Shown here one piece after another: positions 19,072-29,311 of a stretch of DNA of 64,000 nt (position 1 is its first letter; each line of letters begins with the position of its first letter). The DNA is from Verrucomicrobiales bacterium (GTDB taxonomy: Bacteria > Verrucomicrobiota > Verrucomicrobiia > Limisphaerales > UBA11358): assembly GCA_028712475.1 (NCBI GenBank), contig JAQTQB010000001.1, forward strand, positions 584,180 through 648,179, in the 5' to 3' direction. Under the pieces are notes generated by a model, which worked only from the letters and a program-made list of their open reading frames with translations, was not told the DNA's origin and ran no database searches. The translations under genes and the position numbers were made by a program.

Positions 19072-21543
19072 TTACCACGGCCGGCGGACACGGAAGAATT
19101 TCTGGCCGGTGGTTGCAGGCACGGTGACTGTGAGAGTATCCAGGTTCAACTCCACCGAGTTGGTCACCGCGACCCAATTGGCGTTCGGCCCAAGCGAGCC
19201 GGCTTCCTCCAGAAGCGTGTCGGCAAAGGTATCGGGCCACAGGAGGGTGAGCGCACCGCCAGCTTGAGTGACGTTCAAACGCATCGAATCAACGACCATG
19301 ATTATGCCGGCGTCAGCCGCGCTCTTGCCAGACACGGTGGCCGTCACCGTCCAGAGGTAGAAACCGGGGGATTGATATGCATGCGCCGGGAACTGGTTTG
19401 TGCTGTGAGGCGTTCCATCGTCAAAATCCCAGTCAAAGGACACCGGCGCGGTTGAGTTCGAAACTGTGGGAACAACCGCGAACGAAACCGGCCAGACCGC
19501 CGGATAAGACGGCGGCACATATCCAACGGCGGTTATGGATACCGGGCCTTGTGCCACCGCCACGGTGCCGGTGGCGAGATTGGAATTCTTCGAACCGTCC
19601 CACGCGGCGTAAGTGAACGTGTCGCTGCCAACGAACCCGGCATTCGGGAAATAGGTCAGCACTTTGTTGCTGGCGCCGAGCGATCCGTTCACCGGCTGTG
19701 AAATGATCCGCAGCGTCGCGCTGGCCGGAGTGACGGTGACGGTTAGATTTACTGGAGCACTGTTCAGCGTGCTGCCGGAAACAACATTAACCGTCGGGGT
19801 CGCGCTGGTGTTGAGGTTGTTGTTGGCCGGGCCATTGTGACAGTTGTAACAACCAATCATTGCGCCGCGATATAAATTGAGCGTCACGCTGCCTGCATCA
19901 AAACTCGCCGTCAACGTTCGTGTTCCTTGTGCGCGCGACAGCACCGTGCCGCGGAAATCCAGGCCGTGACATGCCTGACACGCCGCCACGCCACCGGGCA
20001 TTGAACCGATGTAATCATGATGGCCGGAGACCCAGTCATGGCCAACCGGGTGCATTCCGTGCGGGCCACTGGCGGCGGTGGTGCTGTTCACCGGCATCGT
20101 GGTGTGGCAGGAAGTGCATTCCACCATCACGCCCGCATGGCCCTGGATGCTGATGTTCCGCATGTTGTCGTTGGCGTGCGTGCTTGGAAATTCGGCGTGC
20201 GTCGAGCCGTGGCAGGCGGAACATTGCAAACCACCGTGCCCGGCGGAAAAACGATACAGCGAAATGCCGTCCGCCGGAATGTTCGGCTGCGTGGAGAATG
20301 TCTGGTTCACCGCCACGCGCACCGTGCCGCTGGTGTCGGTGAAGACCGAGTCATAGCGAATCTGGCCGTTGTTGGTCGTCGCCGTGCCGGTGTGGCAGCT
20401 GGCGCAATTCGGCTCCATGAACCAGCCCACGCGAACGGCCGAACCAACCGTGCTCATGTTGCCGTGGCAGCTCTGGCACTGCATGGACATGGAGCCGTCC
20501 GCCGCAATCGCGCCGCCCATCGCGCCGCGCAGACATTTTGTGGCGGAACCCGGATGACAACGGTAGCACGCCGAGCGATTCGCCGAACTGTCGAGTGTGA
20601 CGCCGGAAACCGGATCCATGACGTGGGCGTGAAACGAATGCACCGAGGTGGTCAGTTGAGGAATCGTGCCGTAGCTTGGCGTGCCGAGCGCCTCCGAGGC
20701 ATGACACGCGGCGCACAAAACCGGCTTGTTATCCGCGACCACGCCGCGGTAAAGCCCTTGCGGATTGAAGCCGCGCGCGGCAAGTGCCGCCGTGTAAAGC
20801 GCCGCGTGCTGTGCAAAGTTTTTTTCATCATGCAGGCGCAAAATGTTCAAGCGAAAATCACGTTCGGGAAATCCGTTCCAAACCCAGCCCGCCGCCGGTT
20901 GTGCGGCGGCTTGCGTGCCGGAAGCGTGACACGCACGGCAATCCATTTCATCCGAGACCGGCAGCACGATGTCATTCGTGGCGATTGGTTGATTTGCAGC
21001 GTTGCGTGCGATGAGCCGCATCAGCGGATACGGATTTTTGTTATGCGCGTCGTCGTAGGGTGAAATGGGAATGCCCTCTGCTCGGAACCAGTTGACTGGC
21101 GTGGCGACGCCGGCTGCGGGATGATTGGTCGTCTCAAACAACATGCTTTGCGGCGGGTTGCCAATGCCGGGCATGTTCCACCCGGCGAGTCCGCCTTCCG
21201 GCGATAGCGCCGCGCCATAAAGCGCCGTGGCATAGGTGTAGTAATTGCCCTTGCCCATCGCGGTGGAATTGAATGATCCACTGGCATCGGCCACGGCCTG
21301 ATACGTCACCGTAAAGCCCGCGCCGTTCGTCACCAGTTTATTGCTGACGATGAGCTGGGACTCTATGGTGTTGTAGGGAGGCAGAATGGAAAACACCGAA
21401 TAATCGCTGTCCATGCAGTGCATGCCCAGATTGTTCCAACCAAGGATTTGAGCGCTGGCTCCACGGCTGACTTGAGGGGCGAGCCATATCAAGGCACCGG
21501 CCAATGCTGCATGGCAAACAAATCGAACGTGCTGTGCATTCAT
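19072..21543 (-). CDS. secreted nine-haem cytochrome c with C-terminal Ig/PKD-like domains
   Basis: An 823-residue protein with signal peptide (MNAQHVRFVCHAALAGALIW..., cleavage near residue 29). The N-terminal 170 residues (QILGWNNLGMHCMDSDYSVF) form a conserved domain of unknown role. Nine CXXCH sites follow between about residues 200 and 590 (CRACH, CAACH, CYRCH, CQSCH, CASCH, CSACH, CTSCH, CQACH, CYNCH). Then come a cadherin/Big-like domain (SQPVNGSLGASNKVLTYFP, FVGSDTFTYAAWDG) and a PKD domain (FDWDFDDGTPHSTNQFPAHA). It is not in the main cytochrome operon but is convergent with trpE. The domain mix suggests an outer-surface or secreted electron-transfer protein. A terminal oxidoreductase role is possible but not shown. 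Confidence 0.85.
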   Translation of the reverse strand: MNAQHVRFVCHAALAGALIWLAPQVSRGASAQILGWNNLGMHCMDSDYSVFSILPPYNTIESQLIVSNKLVTNGAGFTVTYQAVADASGSFNSTAMGKGNYYTYATALYGAALSPEGGLAGWNMPGIGNPPQSMLFETTNHPAAGVATPVNWFRAEGIPISPYDDAHNKNPYPLMRLIARNAANQPIATNDIVLPVSDEMDCRACHASGTQAAAQPAAGWVWNGFPERDFRLNILRLHDEKNFAQHAALYTAALAARGFNPQGLYRGVVADNKPVLCAACHASEALGTPSYGTIPQLTTSVHSFHAHVMDPVSGVTLDSSANRSACYRCHPGSATKCLRGAMGGAIAADGSMSMQCQSCHGNMSTVGSAVRVGWFMEPNCASCHTGTATTNNGQIRYDSVFTDTSGTVRVAVNQTFSTQPNIPADGISLYRFSAGHGGLQCSACHGSTHAEFPSTHANDNMRNISIQGHAGVMVECTSCHTTMPVNSTTAASGPHGMHPVGHDWVSGHHDYIGSMPGGVAACQACHGLDFRGTVLSRAQGTRTLTASFDAGSVTLNLYRGAMIGCYNCHNGPANNNLNTSATPTVNVVSGSTLNSAPVNLTVTVTPASATLRIISQPVNGSLGASNKVLTYFPNAGFVGSDTFTYAAWDGSKNSNLATGTVAVAQGPVSITAVGYVPPSYPAVWPVSFAVVPTVSNSTAPVSFDWDFDDGTPHSTNQFPAHAYQSPGFYLWTVTATVSGKSAADAGIIMVVDSMRLNVTQAGGALTLLWPDTFADTLLEEAGSLGPNANWVAVTNSVELNLDTLTVTVPATTGQKFFRVRRPW

Positions 21544-21644
21544 AATGCCTGGTTTTTCTTCCCTACCATTCTAAACCGACGTGGAAGTCCGGCAATCCAC
21601 ACTTTTTGTAGAATGCACCGCAAGATACGTTTGACGGGGGGGCG

Positions 21645-22019
21645 TCAGTTGCCGCCGGTTTGACCAGCAATTTTCCGGGCGCGGGCGAGTGATCCGAGAT
21701 TAAAGACATTCGGATAACCCATGTTTTTCAATTTGCTTTTCGCCAGGCCACTGCGCATTCCGCTCTGGCAGTGCAGCAGCAGCACCTGGTTCTTGTCCTT
21801 CACACGATCCGGCAGGATGGTTTCGATCACGTCCAACGGAATGTTGATCGCGACCGGTAAATGCCCGGAACTGAATTCACCGGGACTGCGCACGTCAATC
21901 ACCAGCGCGCCGCTCTTCAAATGAGCCACCGCCGCCTGGGGCGAAATCTGTCCTGCTTGTTTCAACATAAAAATGATCACGACAATGGCCGCAACAATTA
22001 ACAAAAAATTCAAAGTCAT
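21645..22019 (-). CDS. membrane-anchored rhodanese-like sulfurtransferase
   Basis: A 124-residue protein: an N-terminal hydrophobic helix ([19 protein letters not shown]) followed by a rhodanese domain with the substrate-binding [20 protein letters not shown] strand and the active-site loop [10 protein letters not shown] (Cys about residue 84). Rhodaneses move sulfane sulfur through a cysteine persulfide. Its ATG overlaps the stop of the RND permease by 4 nt, making it the last gene of the minus-strand operon headed by the DUF2892 gene. With that protein and a two-cysteine ArsR regulator, the setting suggests handling of reactive sulfur or thiol stress. Confidence 0.88.
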   Translation of the reverse strand: MTLNFLLIVAAIVVIIFMLKQAGQISPQAAVAHLKSGALVIDVRSPGEFSSGHLPVAINIPLDVIETILPDRVKDKNQVLLLHCQSGMRSGLAKSKLKNMGYPNVFNLGSLARARKIAGQTGGN

Positions 22020-25000
22020 GTTTCAACGGGTTGGGATTTCTTCTTTGCTTTGGGTTCGTTCGCCATGAAATACAGCAGCGGCACCAGCACCGGCGCGGTG
22101 AACATGGAAATCAGGCTGCCCGCCATCAGCGCAATCGCCAGGCCTTGAAAAATTGGGTCGGCCAAAATCACTGTCGCGCCCGCCACCACCGCCAAGGCCG
22201 TGAGCATGATGGGCCGGAACCGCACCATGCCCGCTTCCACCACCGCGTTGGCCAGTGGATGACCTTCCGCCAGCCGCAGTTCGATGAAGTCCACGAGAAT
22301 GATTGAATTGCGCACCACGATGCCCGCGCCCGCCATGAAGCCGATCATCGAAGTGGCCGTGAAAAACGCGTGCAAAATTCCGTGCGCCGGCAGGACGCCG
22401 ATCAGCGAGAACGGAATCACAATCATCACGATCAACGGCGTGAGGAACGACTTGAACCAGCCGACCATCAAAATATAAATCAGCACCAGCACCGCGCCGA
22501 AGGCCAGGCCTAAATCACGGAACACTTCGATGGTGATGTGCCACTCGCCATCCCATTTCATCGAAGGCTGCTGGTCGGTGAAGGGCATGGCGGCGTTGTA
22601 AATTTTCAGCGGTGAGCCATTGCCGCCAAATTGCTTCGTGTCGAGTTTCTCCAGCGCCTGATTCATTTTCAAGATGGCATAAACCGGGCTTTCCACCACG
22701 CCGGCGACGTCGCCGATGACGTAGGTGACGGGCATGAGATTCTTGTGATAGATGCTCTTGTCCGTGATGGTGTGCTTGACCGTGACCAGTTCGCGCAATG
22801 GCACGAGCGGGGAAGGGCTTCCGGAGGACAACGGTTCGGGCAGGGCATTGGCATCACCGGAACGGACGCGCAGTGCGAGCAATTCCTCCGGGTTGCTGCG
22901 GCTGGCGAGCGGCAATTGCAGGACGATGTTCACGTCTTCCTTCTCACGCGGAACGTGCAGCAAATCCACCGACTCGCCACCCACGGCAATTTTGAGCGTC
23001 TGCGAAATCGTCTCGGCGCTGATGCCGTGCAACGCGGCCTTTTCCTTGTCTATCACGAACTCCACCTTCGGCTGGTCGGCTTCGATATACCAGTCCGTGT
23101 CCACCACGCCGGGCGTGTTGTGGAAGATATCAATCACCTTCTGCGCCAGCGCGAGGCGGTCTCTCTCGGTCGGACCATAGATTTCAGCGACCAGCGTCTG
23201 CAACACCGGCGGTCCGGGCGGCACTTCGGCCACGGCCACGCGCGCGCTAAATTTTGCCGCGATCTCCGCTACGCGCGGACGCACGCGTTTGGCAATGTCG
23301 TGACTCTGCGCCTTGCGTTCACTTTTCGGCACCAGGTTGATCTGCAAATCGGCCACACTCGCGCCGTGCCGCATGAAGTAATGGCGCACGAGACCGTTGA
23401 AATTGAACGGCGACGCGACGCCCGCATAAATCTCGTAATCCGTCACCTCCGGTTCCGTGCGGACGGCATCGGCGATTTCACGCGCGCACTGTGCGGTGCG
23501 TTCGAGCGAGCTGCCTTCCGGCATGTTCAGGATGATCTGGAATTCGCTCTTGTTGTCGAACGGCAGCATTTTCACCTTCACCCAGCCGATGCCAACCAGC
23601 GCCATTGAGACGAGCAGCAGTCCGGCAATTGCTGCGAGAAACATGTAACGCCTTTTGGCGCTGGCGATGAGCGGCAGCATCAAACCGCGATACATCCGGC
23701 CAAAAAAAATTTCACTGGCCGCCTCGTGATCCTGCGTGTGGTCGTTGGCTGAATGAATTTTCCTCCGCCATTGCAAAATGCGGATGGCTGCCCAAGGTGT
23801 GACGATGAAGGAAATCGCCAGCGAGAAAAACATCGCCGCGCTCGCGCCAATCGGAATCGGCCGCATGTAAGGCCCCATCAATCCGCCGACGAACGCCATC
23901 GGCAGCACGGCGGCAATCACCGCGAACGTCGCCAGAATGGTGGGATTGCCGACCTCGCTCACCGCTTCGATGGCGGTAACGGTGCGGCTGCGGCCCTTGC
24001 TTTCCGGCAAATGAAAATGCCGGACAATGTTTTCCACCACGACAATCGCGTCGTCCACGAGGATGCCGATGGAAAAAATCAGCGCGAAGAGCGTGATGCG
24101 GTTCAGGGTGAAGCCGTAGAGGTAAAAGACGAGAAGCGTCAAAGCGAGCGTCGCCGGAATAGCCAGCAGCACGATGAGCGATTCGCGCCAGCCGAGCACC
24201 AGCAGGATGAGGAACGACACGCTCACCACGGCGAGCAGCATGTGCCAGAGCAGTTCGTTGGATTTGTCCTCCGCCGTCAAGCCATAGTTGCGCGTGACCG
24301 TCACCTGCACATTGGACGGGATGAGATGGCCCTTGAGCGTGTCAATTTTCTTGAGCACCTCGTTGGCCACCGTGATGGCGTTCGCCCCGGGCCGCTTGGC
24401 GATGCTCAACGTGACGGCGGGTTCATCGGCTGCGATGTCTTTCGCGGCACCCTCTCCGAAGAACACATACTGGCCCGGCTCTTCCGAGCCGTCCTCGATA
24501 GCCGCCACATCGCGCAGATAAACTGGCTTGCCCGAATACACGCCCACGACCACGTTGCCCACGTCCTGCGCCGTTTGTAAAAACGCTCCGGTTTCCACGA
24601 TGACGGCGTGGTTGTCGCTGGTGAGATTGCCGGCGGAATACTGCCGGTTCGCCTGTTGCAACATCGGCACCAGGCCGGCGGGCGAAAGATTGCGGGCCGC
24701 GAGCTTCACCGGATCAAGCAGCACCCGCATCTGCCGTTGCGCGCCACCGATGACGGTGGTTTCGGCCACCTGCGGCACCTGTTTCACTGCGTCATCCACC
24801 TGGGCCACCAGCCGTCGCAGCGCGAGATGATCATAGTGCGCGCTGTGAAATGTCAGCGCCAGAATCGGCACATCGTCAATCGTCCGCGCCTTGATAAGCG
24901 GCGTGGAAACACCGTGCGGAATTCTATCGAAGTTCTGCTGCAGCTTCTGGTTCAGCTTCACCAGGCTGCTTTCCATGTTTTCGCCAACCTTGAACCGCAC

Positions 25001-25321
25001 GATGGCCAGGGACTGGCCTTCGCTGGAGGTGGAGTAGATGTATTCGACGCCGGGAATTTCCCAGAGCAGCTTTTCCATCGGCCGAGTGACGCGTTCCTCA
25101 ACCTCTTTCGCGCCGGATCCGGGCATGGAAACCATGACGTCAATCATCGGCACCTTGATCTGCGGCTCCTCCTCGCGCGGCAGCATCACCACGGCAAACA
25201 CACCAAGCAGCAGCGACGCAATGACGATGAGCAGCGTCAGCTTGGAATCAATGAACGTCTGCGCGATGCGCCCCGCGATGCCGGGGTGCGCGCCCGACAA
25301 ATTGTTCTGGCTGGCTTTCAC
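22016..25321 (-). CDS. RND efflux transporter, inner-membrane permease
   Basis: A 1101-residue AcrB-superfamily permease: about 12 helices in two repeats, each followed by a large periplasmic loop. Marks include [11 protein letters not shown] at the N-terminus, [20 protein letters not shown], and [17 protein letters not shown] in TM4 with the paired aspartates of the proton relay; a matching helix with [12 protein letters not shown] occurs in the second half. It overlaps both neighbours by 4 nt (adaptor and rhodanese), indicating coupling. No outer-membrane TolC-type partner is adjacent. The substrate is unknown; the regulator and rhodanese context points to thiol, sulfur or metal stress rather than antibiotics, but that is inference. 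Confidence 0.93.
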   Translation of the reverse strand: MKASQNNLSGAHPGIAGRIAQTFIDSKLTLLIVIASLLLGVFAVVMLPREEEPQIKVPMIDVMVSMPGSGAKEVEERVTRPMEKLLWEIPGVEYIYSTSSEGQSLAIVRFKVGENMESSLVKLNQKLQQNFDRIPHGVSTPLIKARTIDDVPILALTFHSAHYDHLALRRLVAQVDDAVKQVPQVAETTVIGGAQRQMRVLLDPVKLAARNLSPAGLVPMLQQANRQYSAGNLTSDNHAVIVETGAFLQTAQDVGNVVVGVYSGKPVYLRDVAAIEDGSEEPGQYVFFGEGAAKDIAADEPAVTLSIAKRPGANAITVANEVLKKIDTLKGHLIPSNVQVTVTRNYGLTAEDKSNELLWHMLLAVVSVSFLILLVLGWRESLIVLLAIPATLALTLLVFYLYGFTLNRITLFALIFSIGILVDDAIVVVENIVRHFHLPESKGRSRTVTAIEAVSEVGNPTILATFAVIAAVLPMAFVGGLMGPYMRPIPIGASAAMFFSLAISFIVTPWAAIRILQWRRKIHSANDHTQDHEAASEIFFGRMYRGLMLPLIASAKRRYMFLAAIAGLLLVSMALVGIGWVKVKMLPFDNKSEFQIILNMPEGSSLERTAQCAREIADAVRTEPEVTDYEIYAGVASPFNFNGLVRHYFMRHGASVADLQINLVPKSERKAQSHDIAKRVRPRVAEIAAKFSARVAVAEVPPGPPVLQTLVAEIYGPTERDRLALAQKVIDIFHNTPGVVDTDWYIEADQPKVEFVIDKEKAALHGISAETISQTLKIAVGGESVDLLHVPREKEDVNIVLQLPLASRSNPEELLALRVRSGDANALPEPLSSGSPSPLVPLRELVTVKHTITDKSIYHKNLMPVTYVIGDVAGVVESPVYAILKMNQALEKLDTKQFGGNGSPLKIYNAAMPFTDQQPSMKWDGEWHITIEVFRDLGLAFGAVLVLIYILMVGWFKSFLTPLIVMIVIPFSLIGVLPAHGILHAFFTATSMIGFMAGAGIVVRNSIILVDFIELRLAEGHPLANAVVEAGMVRFRPIMLTALAVVAGATVILADPIFQGLAIALMAGSLISMFTAPVLVPLLYFMANEPKAKKKSQPVET

Positions 25322-26367
25322 GGTTTGACAGCCACTGGCTGCCCGTCCACCAAAGCAGACACGTCTTCGGTCACAACTTGTTCGCCGGAATTCAAACCGG
25401 AAACCACCTCAACTTCGTCACCAATGTGACTTCCGGTTTTGACGAGGCGCAATTGCGCGTGACTGCCGGCAACGACAAAAATTAATTCCAACTGTCCGCG
25501 CTGAATCACGGCGGAAGCGGGGACACGGATCGCGCTCACTTCACCGACGGGAACCGAGACGCGCCCGAACTGTCCGGATCGCAAAGCCGTCGCGCCCGGC
25601 AAATCCAGTTTCACCAGATACGTCCGGCTGTTCGGATCGGCGGCGGGCGACATTTCGGCGACCATTCCCCCGATTTCATTGGCAACGGTCGTGATGCGCA
25701 CGGCAAGTTGGTCGCCCAATTTCACGTTGCCAATGAGCGCTTCCGGCACATCGGCTTCGAAGCGCAGCGTGTCGGGATTTTCCATTTGCAGCAGTGCTTT
25801 TCCCGGCGCGGCAAGGTCGCCCACGTCGGCGAGTTTGCGCGTAATGACACCGTCGAACGGCGCGACGATGTCCGTGTAACCGAGCATGGTCTTCGCCTCG
25901 GCCTCGGCGGCGGCGGCCATTTGAAAGCGGGACTGCGCATTGTCAAACTCCGCAGCAGAAAGAATTTTTTGTTCCAGCAATGCCTTGGCCCGTTTCAAAT
26001 CGTTTTCAGCCTGCTGCCGGGCGGCGGCGGCCTGGTCGAAGCGCGATTGGATCTCGTGGGCGTTGAGCTGGACAAGCCGTTCACCGGCTTTGACCGTCTG
26101 GCCGGGCACGGCGAACATCTGCTCGATGCGCCCGCTGATTTTCGACTCGATGGCCGCGCTCAACTTCGGACGCACGGTGCCGACGACATCCTCGGTGGCC
26201 GCGCGCGATTTGCGCTCGACGGTCTGGACGTGGACGGTGGCGGACGGGAGTTCCGCCTGGGTTTGTTCTGGCGCTTTGTGGCAGCCAGAGAGAAGCGGAG
26301 CAGCCGCTGCGACGATTAAAATCAGTAGGCGTTTCATGGCGTGGTGAAACTGTGTCACGGACGTCAT
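25318..26367 (-). CDS. RND efflux periplasmic adaptor (membrane fusion protein)
   Basis: A 349-residue HlyD/AcrA-type adaptor: [20 protein letters not shown] (first lipoyl half), a coiled coil (about residues 105-145, Ala/Gln/Glu-rich), the second lipoyl half with [19 protein letters not shown], then beta-barrel and membrane-proximal domains. Two starts are possible: ATG 26367, which overlaps the upstream stop as ATGA like the other junctions of this operon, or ATG 26337 ([19 protein letters not shown]), which gives a neat lipoprotein signal with lipobox LLSGC. I list the coupled start. It links the RND permease to an outer-membrane channel not encoded here. Confidence 0.9.
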   Translation of the reverse strand: MTSVTQFHHAMKRLLILIVAAAAPLLSGCHKAPEQTQAELPSATVHVQTVERKSRAATEDVVGTVRPKLSAAIESKISGRIEQMFAVPGQTVKAGERLVQLNAHEIQSRFDQAAAARQQAENDLKRAKALLEQKILSAAEFDNAQSRFQMAAAAEAEAKTMLGYTDIVAPFDGVITRKLADVGDLAAPGKALLQMENPDTLRFEADVPEALIGNVKLGDQLAVRITTVANEIGGMVAEMSPAADPNSRTYLVKLDLPGATALRSGQFGRVSVPVGEVSAIRVPASAVIQRGQLELIFVVAGSHAQLRLVKTGSHIGDEVEVVSGLNSGEQVVTEDVSALVDGQPVAVKP

Positions 26368-26588
26368 GAGTCGCCGGGCTTTTTTTCATCGCCGCAGCAC
26401 GAGCCGCCGACACCCATCTTCTTCAGGATCATTTCCAGCGGACAGAAGTTCGTGAACGATGATTGCAGCAGGTTGAAGCCGACAAACGCGGTGAACCAGA
26501 GCCAGTATGGGCTGTGATAATGCGCCAGCACCAGGCTGACGAGGATGAACGCGCCGGCGAACCGGCGGATGAGCATGTGCATTTTCAT
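26364..26588 (-). CDS. DUF2892 (YgaP-like) small membrane protein
   Basis: A 74-residue protein with two hydrophobic helices (FAGAFILVSLVLAHY and WLWFTAFVGFNLLQSSF) followed by TNFCPLEMILKKMG and a cysteine pair (GGSCCGDEKK). This is the DUF2892 family, often found fused or next to rhodanese domains as in YgaP. It opens the operon adaptor-permease-rhodanese and is divergent from the ArsR regulator, with 66 nt between starts. The function is not established; association with sulfur or thiol detoxification operons is known for the family. Confidence 0.82.
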   Translation of the reverse strand: MKMHMLIRRFAGAFILVSLVLAHYHSPYWLWFTAFVGFNLLQSSFTNFCPLEMILKKMGVGGSCCGDEKKPGDS

Positions 26589-26636
26589 GGGCTTTAAGGA
26601 TTTTGGTTGAGATGCATGAACTATCGTGACATAATC

Positions 26637-26656
26637 ATATGACCATACGGTTATAT
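26637..26656. promoter_or_regulatory. candidate ArsR-family operator
   Basis: An imperfect inverted repeat, atatgacc-atac-ggttatat (one mismatched pair of eight), sits in the 66-nt divergent region and covers the first bases of the arsR-type gene (ATG at 26655). The AT-rich dyad stands out in GC-rich surroundings and fits the size of ArsR/SmtB operators. Binding there would repress both directions. The site is predicted, not proven. Confidence 0.6.
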
Positions 26657-26963
26657 GTCAAACAAGAAAACCAGGCAACCACTGGGCGATGCAGAGCTGG
26701 CGGATGTCGCCCGCCACTTCAAGCTGCTGGGCGAACCCATGCGGTTAAAGATTTTGCAGGTTGTGTGCCGTGAGGCGCAGACTGTGGGCGACATTGTGTC
26801 CGCCACCGGCGCCAGCCAGGCCAATGTTTCCAAGCATCTGGCGCTGCTGGCGGCCGCCGGCATGCTGACGCGGGAAAAGGATGGCCAGAATGTTTATTAC
26901 GGCTTGAAAGACCGGTTGACGGTGAAGCTGTGCGAACTGGTGCGGACGCAGCTCAATAATTAA
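26655..26963 (+). CDS. ArsR/SmtB-family regulator with two cysteines (BigR/SqrR-like?)
   Basis: A 102-residue winged-helix repressor: FKLLGEPMRLKILQVV then TVGDIVSATGASQANVSKHL (recognition helix) and REKDGQNVYYGLKD (wing). Only two cysteines are present, Cys38 in the second helix and Cys93 in the last helix. Metal motifs such as CVCD are absent. In BigR/SqrR/YgaV persulfide sensors two cysteines sit in these same helices, so persulfide or oxidant sensing is a reasonable inference, supported by the rhodanese and DUF2892 genes it faces. Its start codon lies inside the candidate operator, so autoregulation is likely. Confidence 0.88.
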   Translation: MSNKKTRQPLGDAELADVARHFKLLGEPMRLKILQVVCREAQTVGDIVSATGASQANVSKHLALLAAAGMLTREKDGQNVYYGLKDRLTVKLCELVRTQLNN

Positions 26964-26965
26964 TC

Positions 26966-27124
26966 ATGGGCCGGCAACCGGAAATTCTCCCCGCCGAAAA
27001 ATCGCAGTGCGATGAGTGCGGAAATTTTGGCGCGCTGGAGATCGGCGACCGCAGGCTCTGCACGGATTGCGTGACACTGGCGGGCAGCGCCTGTGCGGGT
27101 TCGACGGCTGACGACGGCGGTTGA
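26966..27124 (+). CDS. small zinc-ribbon-like protein, two CxxC pairs
   Basis: A 52-codon frame begins 2 nt after the regulator stop. It encodes MGRQPEILPAEKSQCDECG and later LCTDCVTLAGSAC; the spaced CDEC and CTDC pairs suggest a zinc ribbon or rubredoxin-like knuckle. The close spacing suggests co-transcription with the ArsR-type regulator. Nothing more can be said about function; it may bind metal or act as a thiol target. It could be a non-coding open frame, but the paired cysteines and position favour a gene. Confidence 0.6.
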   Translation: MGRQPEILPAEKSQCDECGNFGALEIGDRRLCTDCVTLAGSACAGSTADDGG

Positions 27125-27183
27125 ATAAGTTTCATTTGCGGTAGCCTCGGCTTTTGTTAGGTTAGGTTCAGATTAGGAATTTT

Positions 27184-28452
27184 ATGCGGCACTGGCGTTT
27201 CATCGCGGTGGTCGGATTCTTCTTCAGCGTGGCGGCCAACGCCGCGCAAGTGGGGATGATTAAAATTGAGGGCGCCATCGGCCCGGCCACGGCCAGCTAC
27301 ATTTCCCGCGCGATTGATGCCGCCGCCGGGCAGCATGACGAATGCCTCGTCATCCAATTGAACACGCCGGGAGGTCTGCTTACTTCAACCGAGGAAATCA
27401 AACAGGCGTTCTATGCTTCACGCGTGCCCATCGTGGTTTTTGTCTCACCCTCCGGTGCAGCAGCGACCAGCGCCGGGACATTCATCACTTTGGCGGCGGA
27501 CATCGCGGCCATGGCTCCCCATACCCGGATCGGCGCAGCGCATCCGGTCGGCCCGTCCGGCGAAGGCGACACCAACAGCGTCATGTGGACAAAAGCAGAA
27601 AACGACACGGCTTCTGACATTAAAAGCATCGCCGAGAAACGCGGGCGTAACGCCGAATGGGCCGTATCCGCAGTGCGTCAAAGCGCCTCCATCACTTCGG
27701 AGGAAGCCCTGACGTTGAATGTCATTGACCTGATAGCCGACGACGTGCCGGATTTGCTCAATCAACTGGACGGGCGCGAAGTCGGCGGGAAAACCCTCAA
27801 AACGGCGGACGCGAAGGTCGTGGAGATCCCGAGGATCGCGAGTGAAAAAGTTTTTCAACGGCTCTGGCGGCCCGAAGTGATGATGCTCCTGATGCTCATC
27901 GCGATCTACGGCATCATCGGCGAAATGAGCAGCCCTGGCGCGATTTTGCCCGGCGTAGTGGGCGCGATTGCGCTGCTCCTCGTGCTTTACATGTCGGCGA
28001 TTTTGCCGGTGAACCTGACCGGCATGGCGCTCATCGGGCTGGCGGTCGCGCTGTTCATCATTGACGTTTTCGCGCCGACGCATGGCATTCTGACGGCGGG
28101 CGGCGTCGTGTCGTTTTTCCTCGGCTTGCTGATGCTGTTCAACCGCGCCGGGCCGGGCTTTGGCCTGTCGCTGCGCTGGATCATTCCGGCGACGGTCATC
28201 ACGGTGCTGTTTTTTATCTTTGTCGTCGGCAAAGGCATCCGCGCGCAGTTCAAACCCGTCCGCGCCGGTGCTGAAACCATGGTCGGTCGGACGGTGACCT
28301 CGCTTTCGCGCATTGACTCGCAGGGCGGCAGGGTGTTTATCGAAGGCGAAAATTGGAACGCCGTGAGCCAGACGCCGGTGGAAGCCGGGCAGCCGGTGGA
28401 AGTCATCGGCATGGACGGACTGACTTTGAAAGTGAAACCCAAAACCAACTAA
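27184..28452 (+). CDS. NfeD-family membrane serine protease (ClpP class)
   Basis: A 422-residue protein with signal peptide (MRHWRFIAVVGFFFSVAANA), a ClpP-like protease domain with the nucleophile serine in GAAATSAGTFITLAAD (about residue 96) and a downstream lysine in the SDIKSIAEKRG region, then four to five helices (residues 240-350) and a C-terminal OB-fold (GRTVTSLSRIDSQGGRVF). This is the long NfeD form. The neighbouring gene 12 nt downstream encodes stomatin, its usual partner; in archaeal homologues the protease cuts the stomatin C-terminus. A role in membrane quality control is inferred from the family. Confidence 0.92.
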   Translation: MRHWRFIAVVGFFFSVAANAAQVGMIKIEGAIGPATASYISRAIDAAAGQHDECLVIQLNTPGGLLTSTEEIKQAFYASRVPIVVFVSPSGAAATSAGTFITLAADIAAMAPHTRIGAAHPVGPSGEGDTNSVMWTKAENDTASDIKSIAEKRGRNAEWAVSAVRQSASITSEEALTLNVIDLIADDVPDLLNQLDGREVGGKTLKTADAKVVEIPRIASEKVFQRLWRPEVMMLLMLIAIYGIIGEMSSPGAILPGVVGAIALLLVLYMSAILPVNLTGMALIGLAVALFIIDVFAPTHGILTAGGVVSFFLGLLMLFNRAGPGFGLSLRWIIPATVITVLFFIFVVGKGIRAQFKPVRAGAETMVGRTVTSLSRIDSQGGRVFIEGENWNAVSQTPVEAGQPVEVIGMDGLTLKVKPKTN

Positions 28453-28464
28453 CGGAGAAAAATT

Positions 28465-29247
28465 ATGAACGAACTCATCAGCTTGCTTGTGAACCTGGTC
28501 AGCAAGGTCGGCCCGGTCGTGGTCGTGGTCATCGTGCTGGCGATTTTCATCCTGCCACAGTCCATCCGCATTCTTCGCGAATACGAGCGCGGCGTGATTT
28601 TCCGGCTCGGCAAATTGCAGGGAGCGAAAGGGCCGGGGCTGATTTTCCTCATTCCCGTCGTGGACAAGATGGTGAAGATGGATCTGCGTGTCGTGACCAT
28701 TGACGTGCCCAGGCAGGAGATCATGACCAAGGACAACGTGCCCGCCACGGTGGACGCCGTGATTTATTTCCGCGTCGTGGATCCGAACTCGGCGGTGGTG
28801 AAGGTGGAAAATTTCTGGAAAGCGACCTCGCTCATCGCGCAGACGACCTTGCGCAGCGTGCTGGGACAGTCGCCGTTGGACGACCTGCTGGCGCAGCGCG
28901 ACGTGATCAACCAGAAGCTGCAGGAGATCATTGACAAGCAGACCGAGCCGTGGGGCATCAAGGTCACCGCCGTGGAGGTGAAGGACGTGGCGTTGCCGGA
29001 CAGCATGAAGCGCGCGATGGCCAAGCAGGCCGAGGCCGAACGCGAACGCCGCGCGAAGGTCGTGAACGCGGAAGGCGAATTTCAGGCCGCCGAGAAAATG
29101 GTGCAGGCCGCCGCGCTGATCGCGAAGGAACCGATCGCCCTGCAACTGCGCTATCTCCAGACCATGCGCGAAATGGCGAGCGAACACAACACGACCACGT
29201 TTCTGCCGCTGCCGATTGATTTGTTCAGCGCGTTTTTGAAGAAGTAA
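28465..29247 (+). CDS. SPFH/Band 7 stomatin-like protein (slipin)
   Basis: A 260-residue protein: one N-terminal helix (VVVVIVLAIFILPQSIRI) then an SPFH domain with the typical EYERGVIFRLGKLQGAKGPG, VDKMVKMDLR and VPARQE-like (VPRQEIMTKDNV) elements, and a C-terminal coiled coil (AMAKQAEAERERRAKVVNAE). Slipins form oligomeric membrane microdomains. It directly follows the NfeD gene with a GGAG site before the ATG, the conserved NfeD-stomatin pair. Confidence 0.94.
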   Translation: MNELISLLVNLVSKVGPVVVVVIVLAIFILPQSIRILREYERGVIFRLGKLQGAKGPGLIFLIPVVDKMVKMDLRVVTIDVPRQEIMTKDNVPATVDAVIYFRVVDPNSAVVKVENFWKATSLIAQTTLRSVLGQSPLDDLLAQRDVINQKLQEIIDKQTEPWGIKVTAVEVKDVALPDSMKRAMAKQAEAERERRAKVVNAEGEFQAAEKMVQAAALIAKEPIALQLRYLQTMREMASEHNTTTFLPLPIDLFSAFLKK

Positions 29248-29311
29248 ACGTCCCGGCGCGTCCGCCGATTTTTCTCCCGATGCCGGCGGATGGAGCTTAA
29301 CCTGTGGCCGC

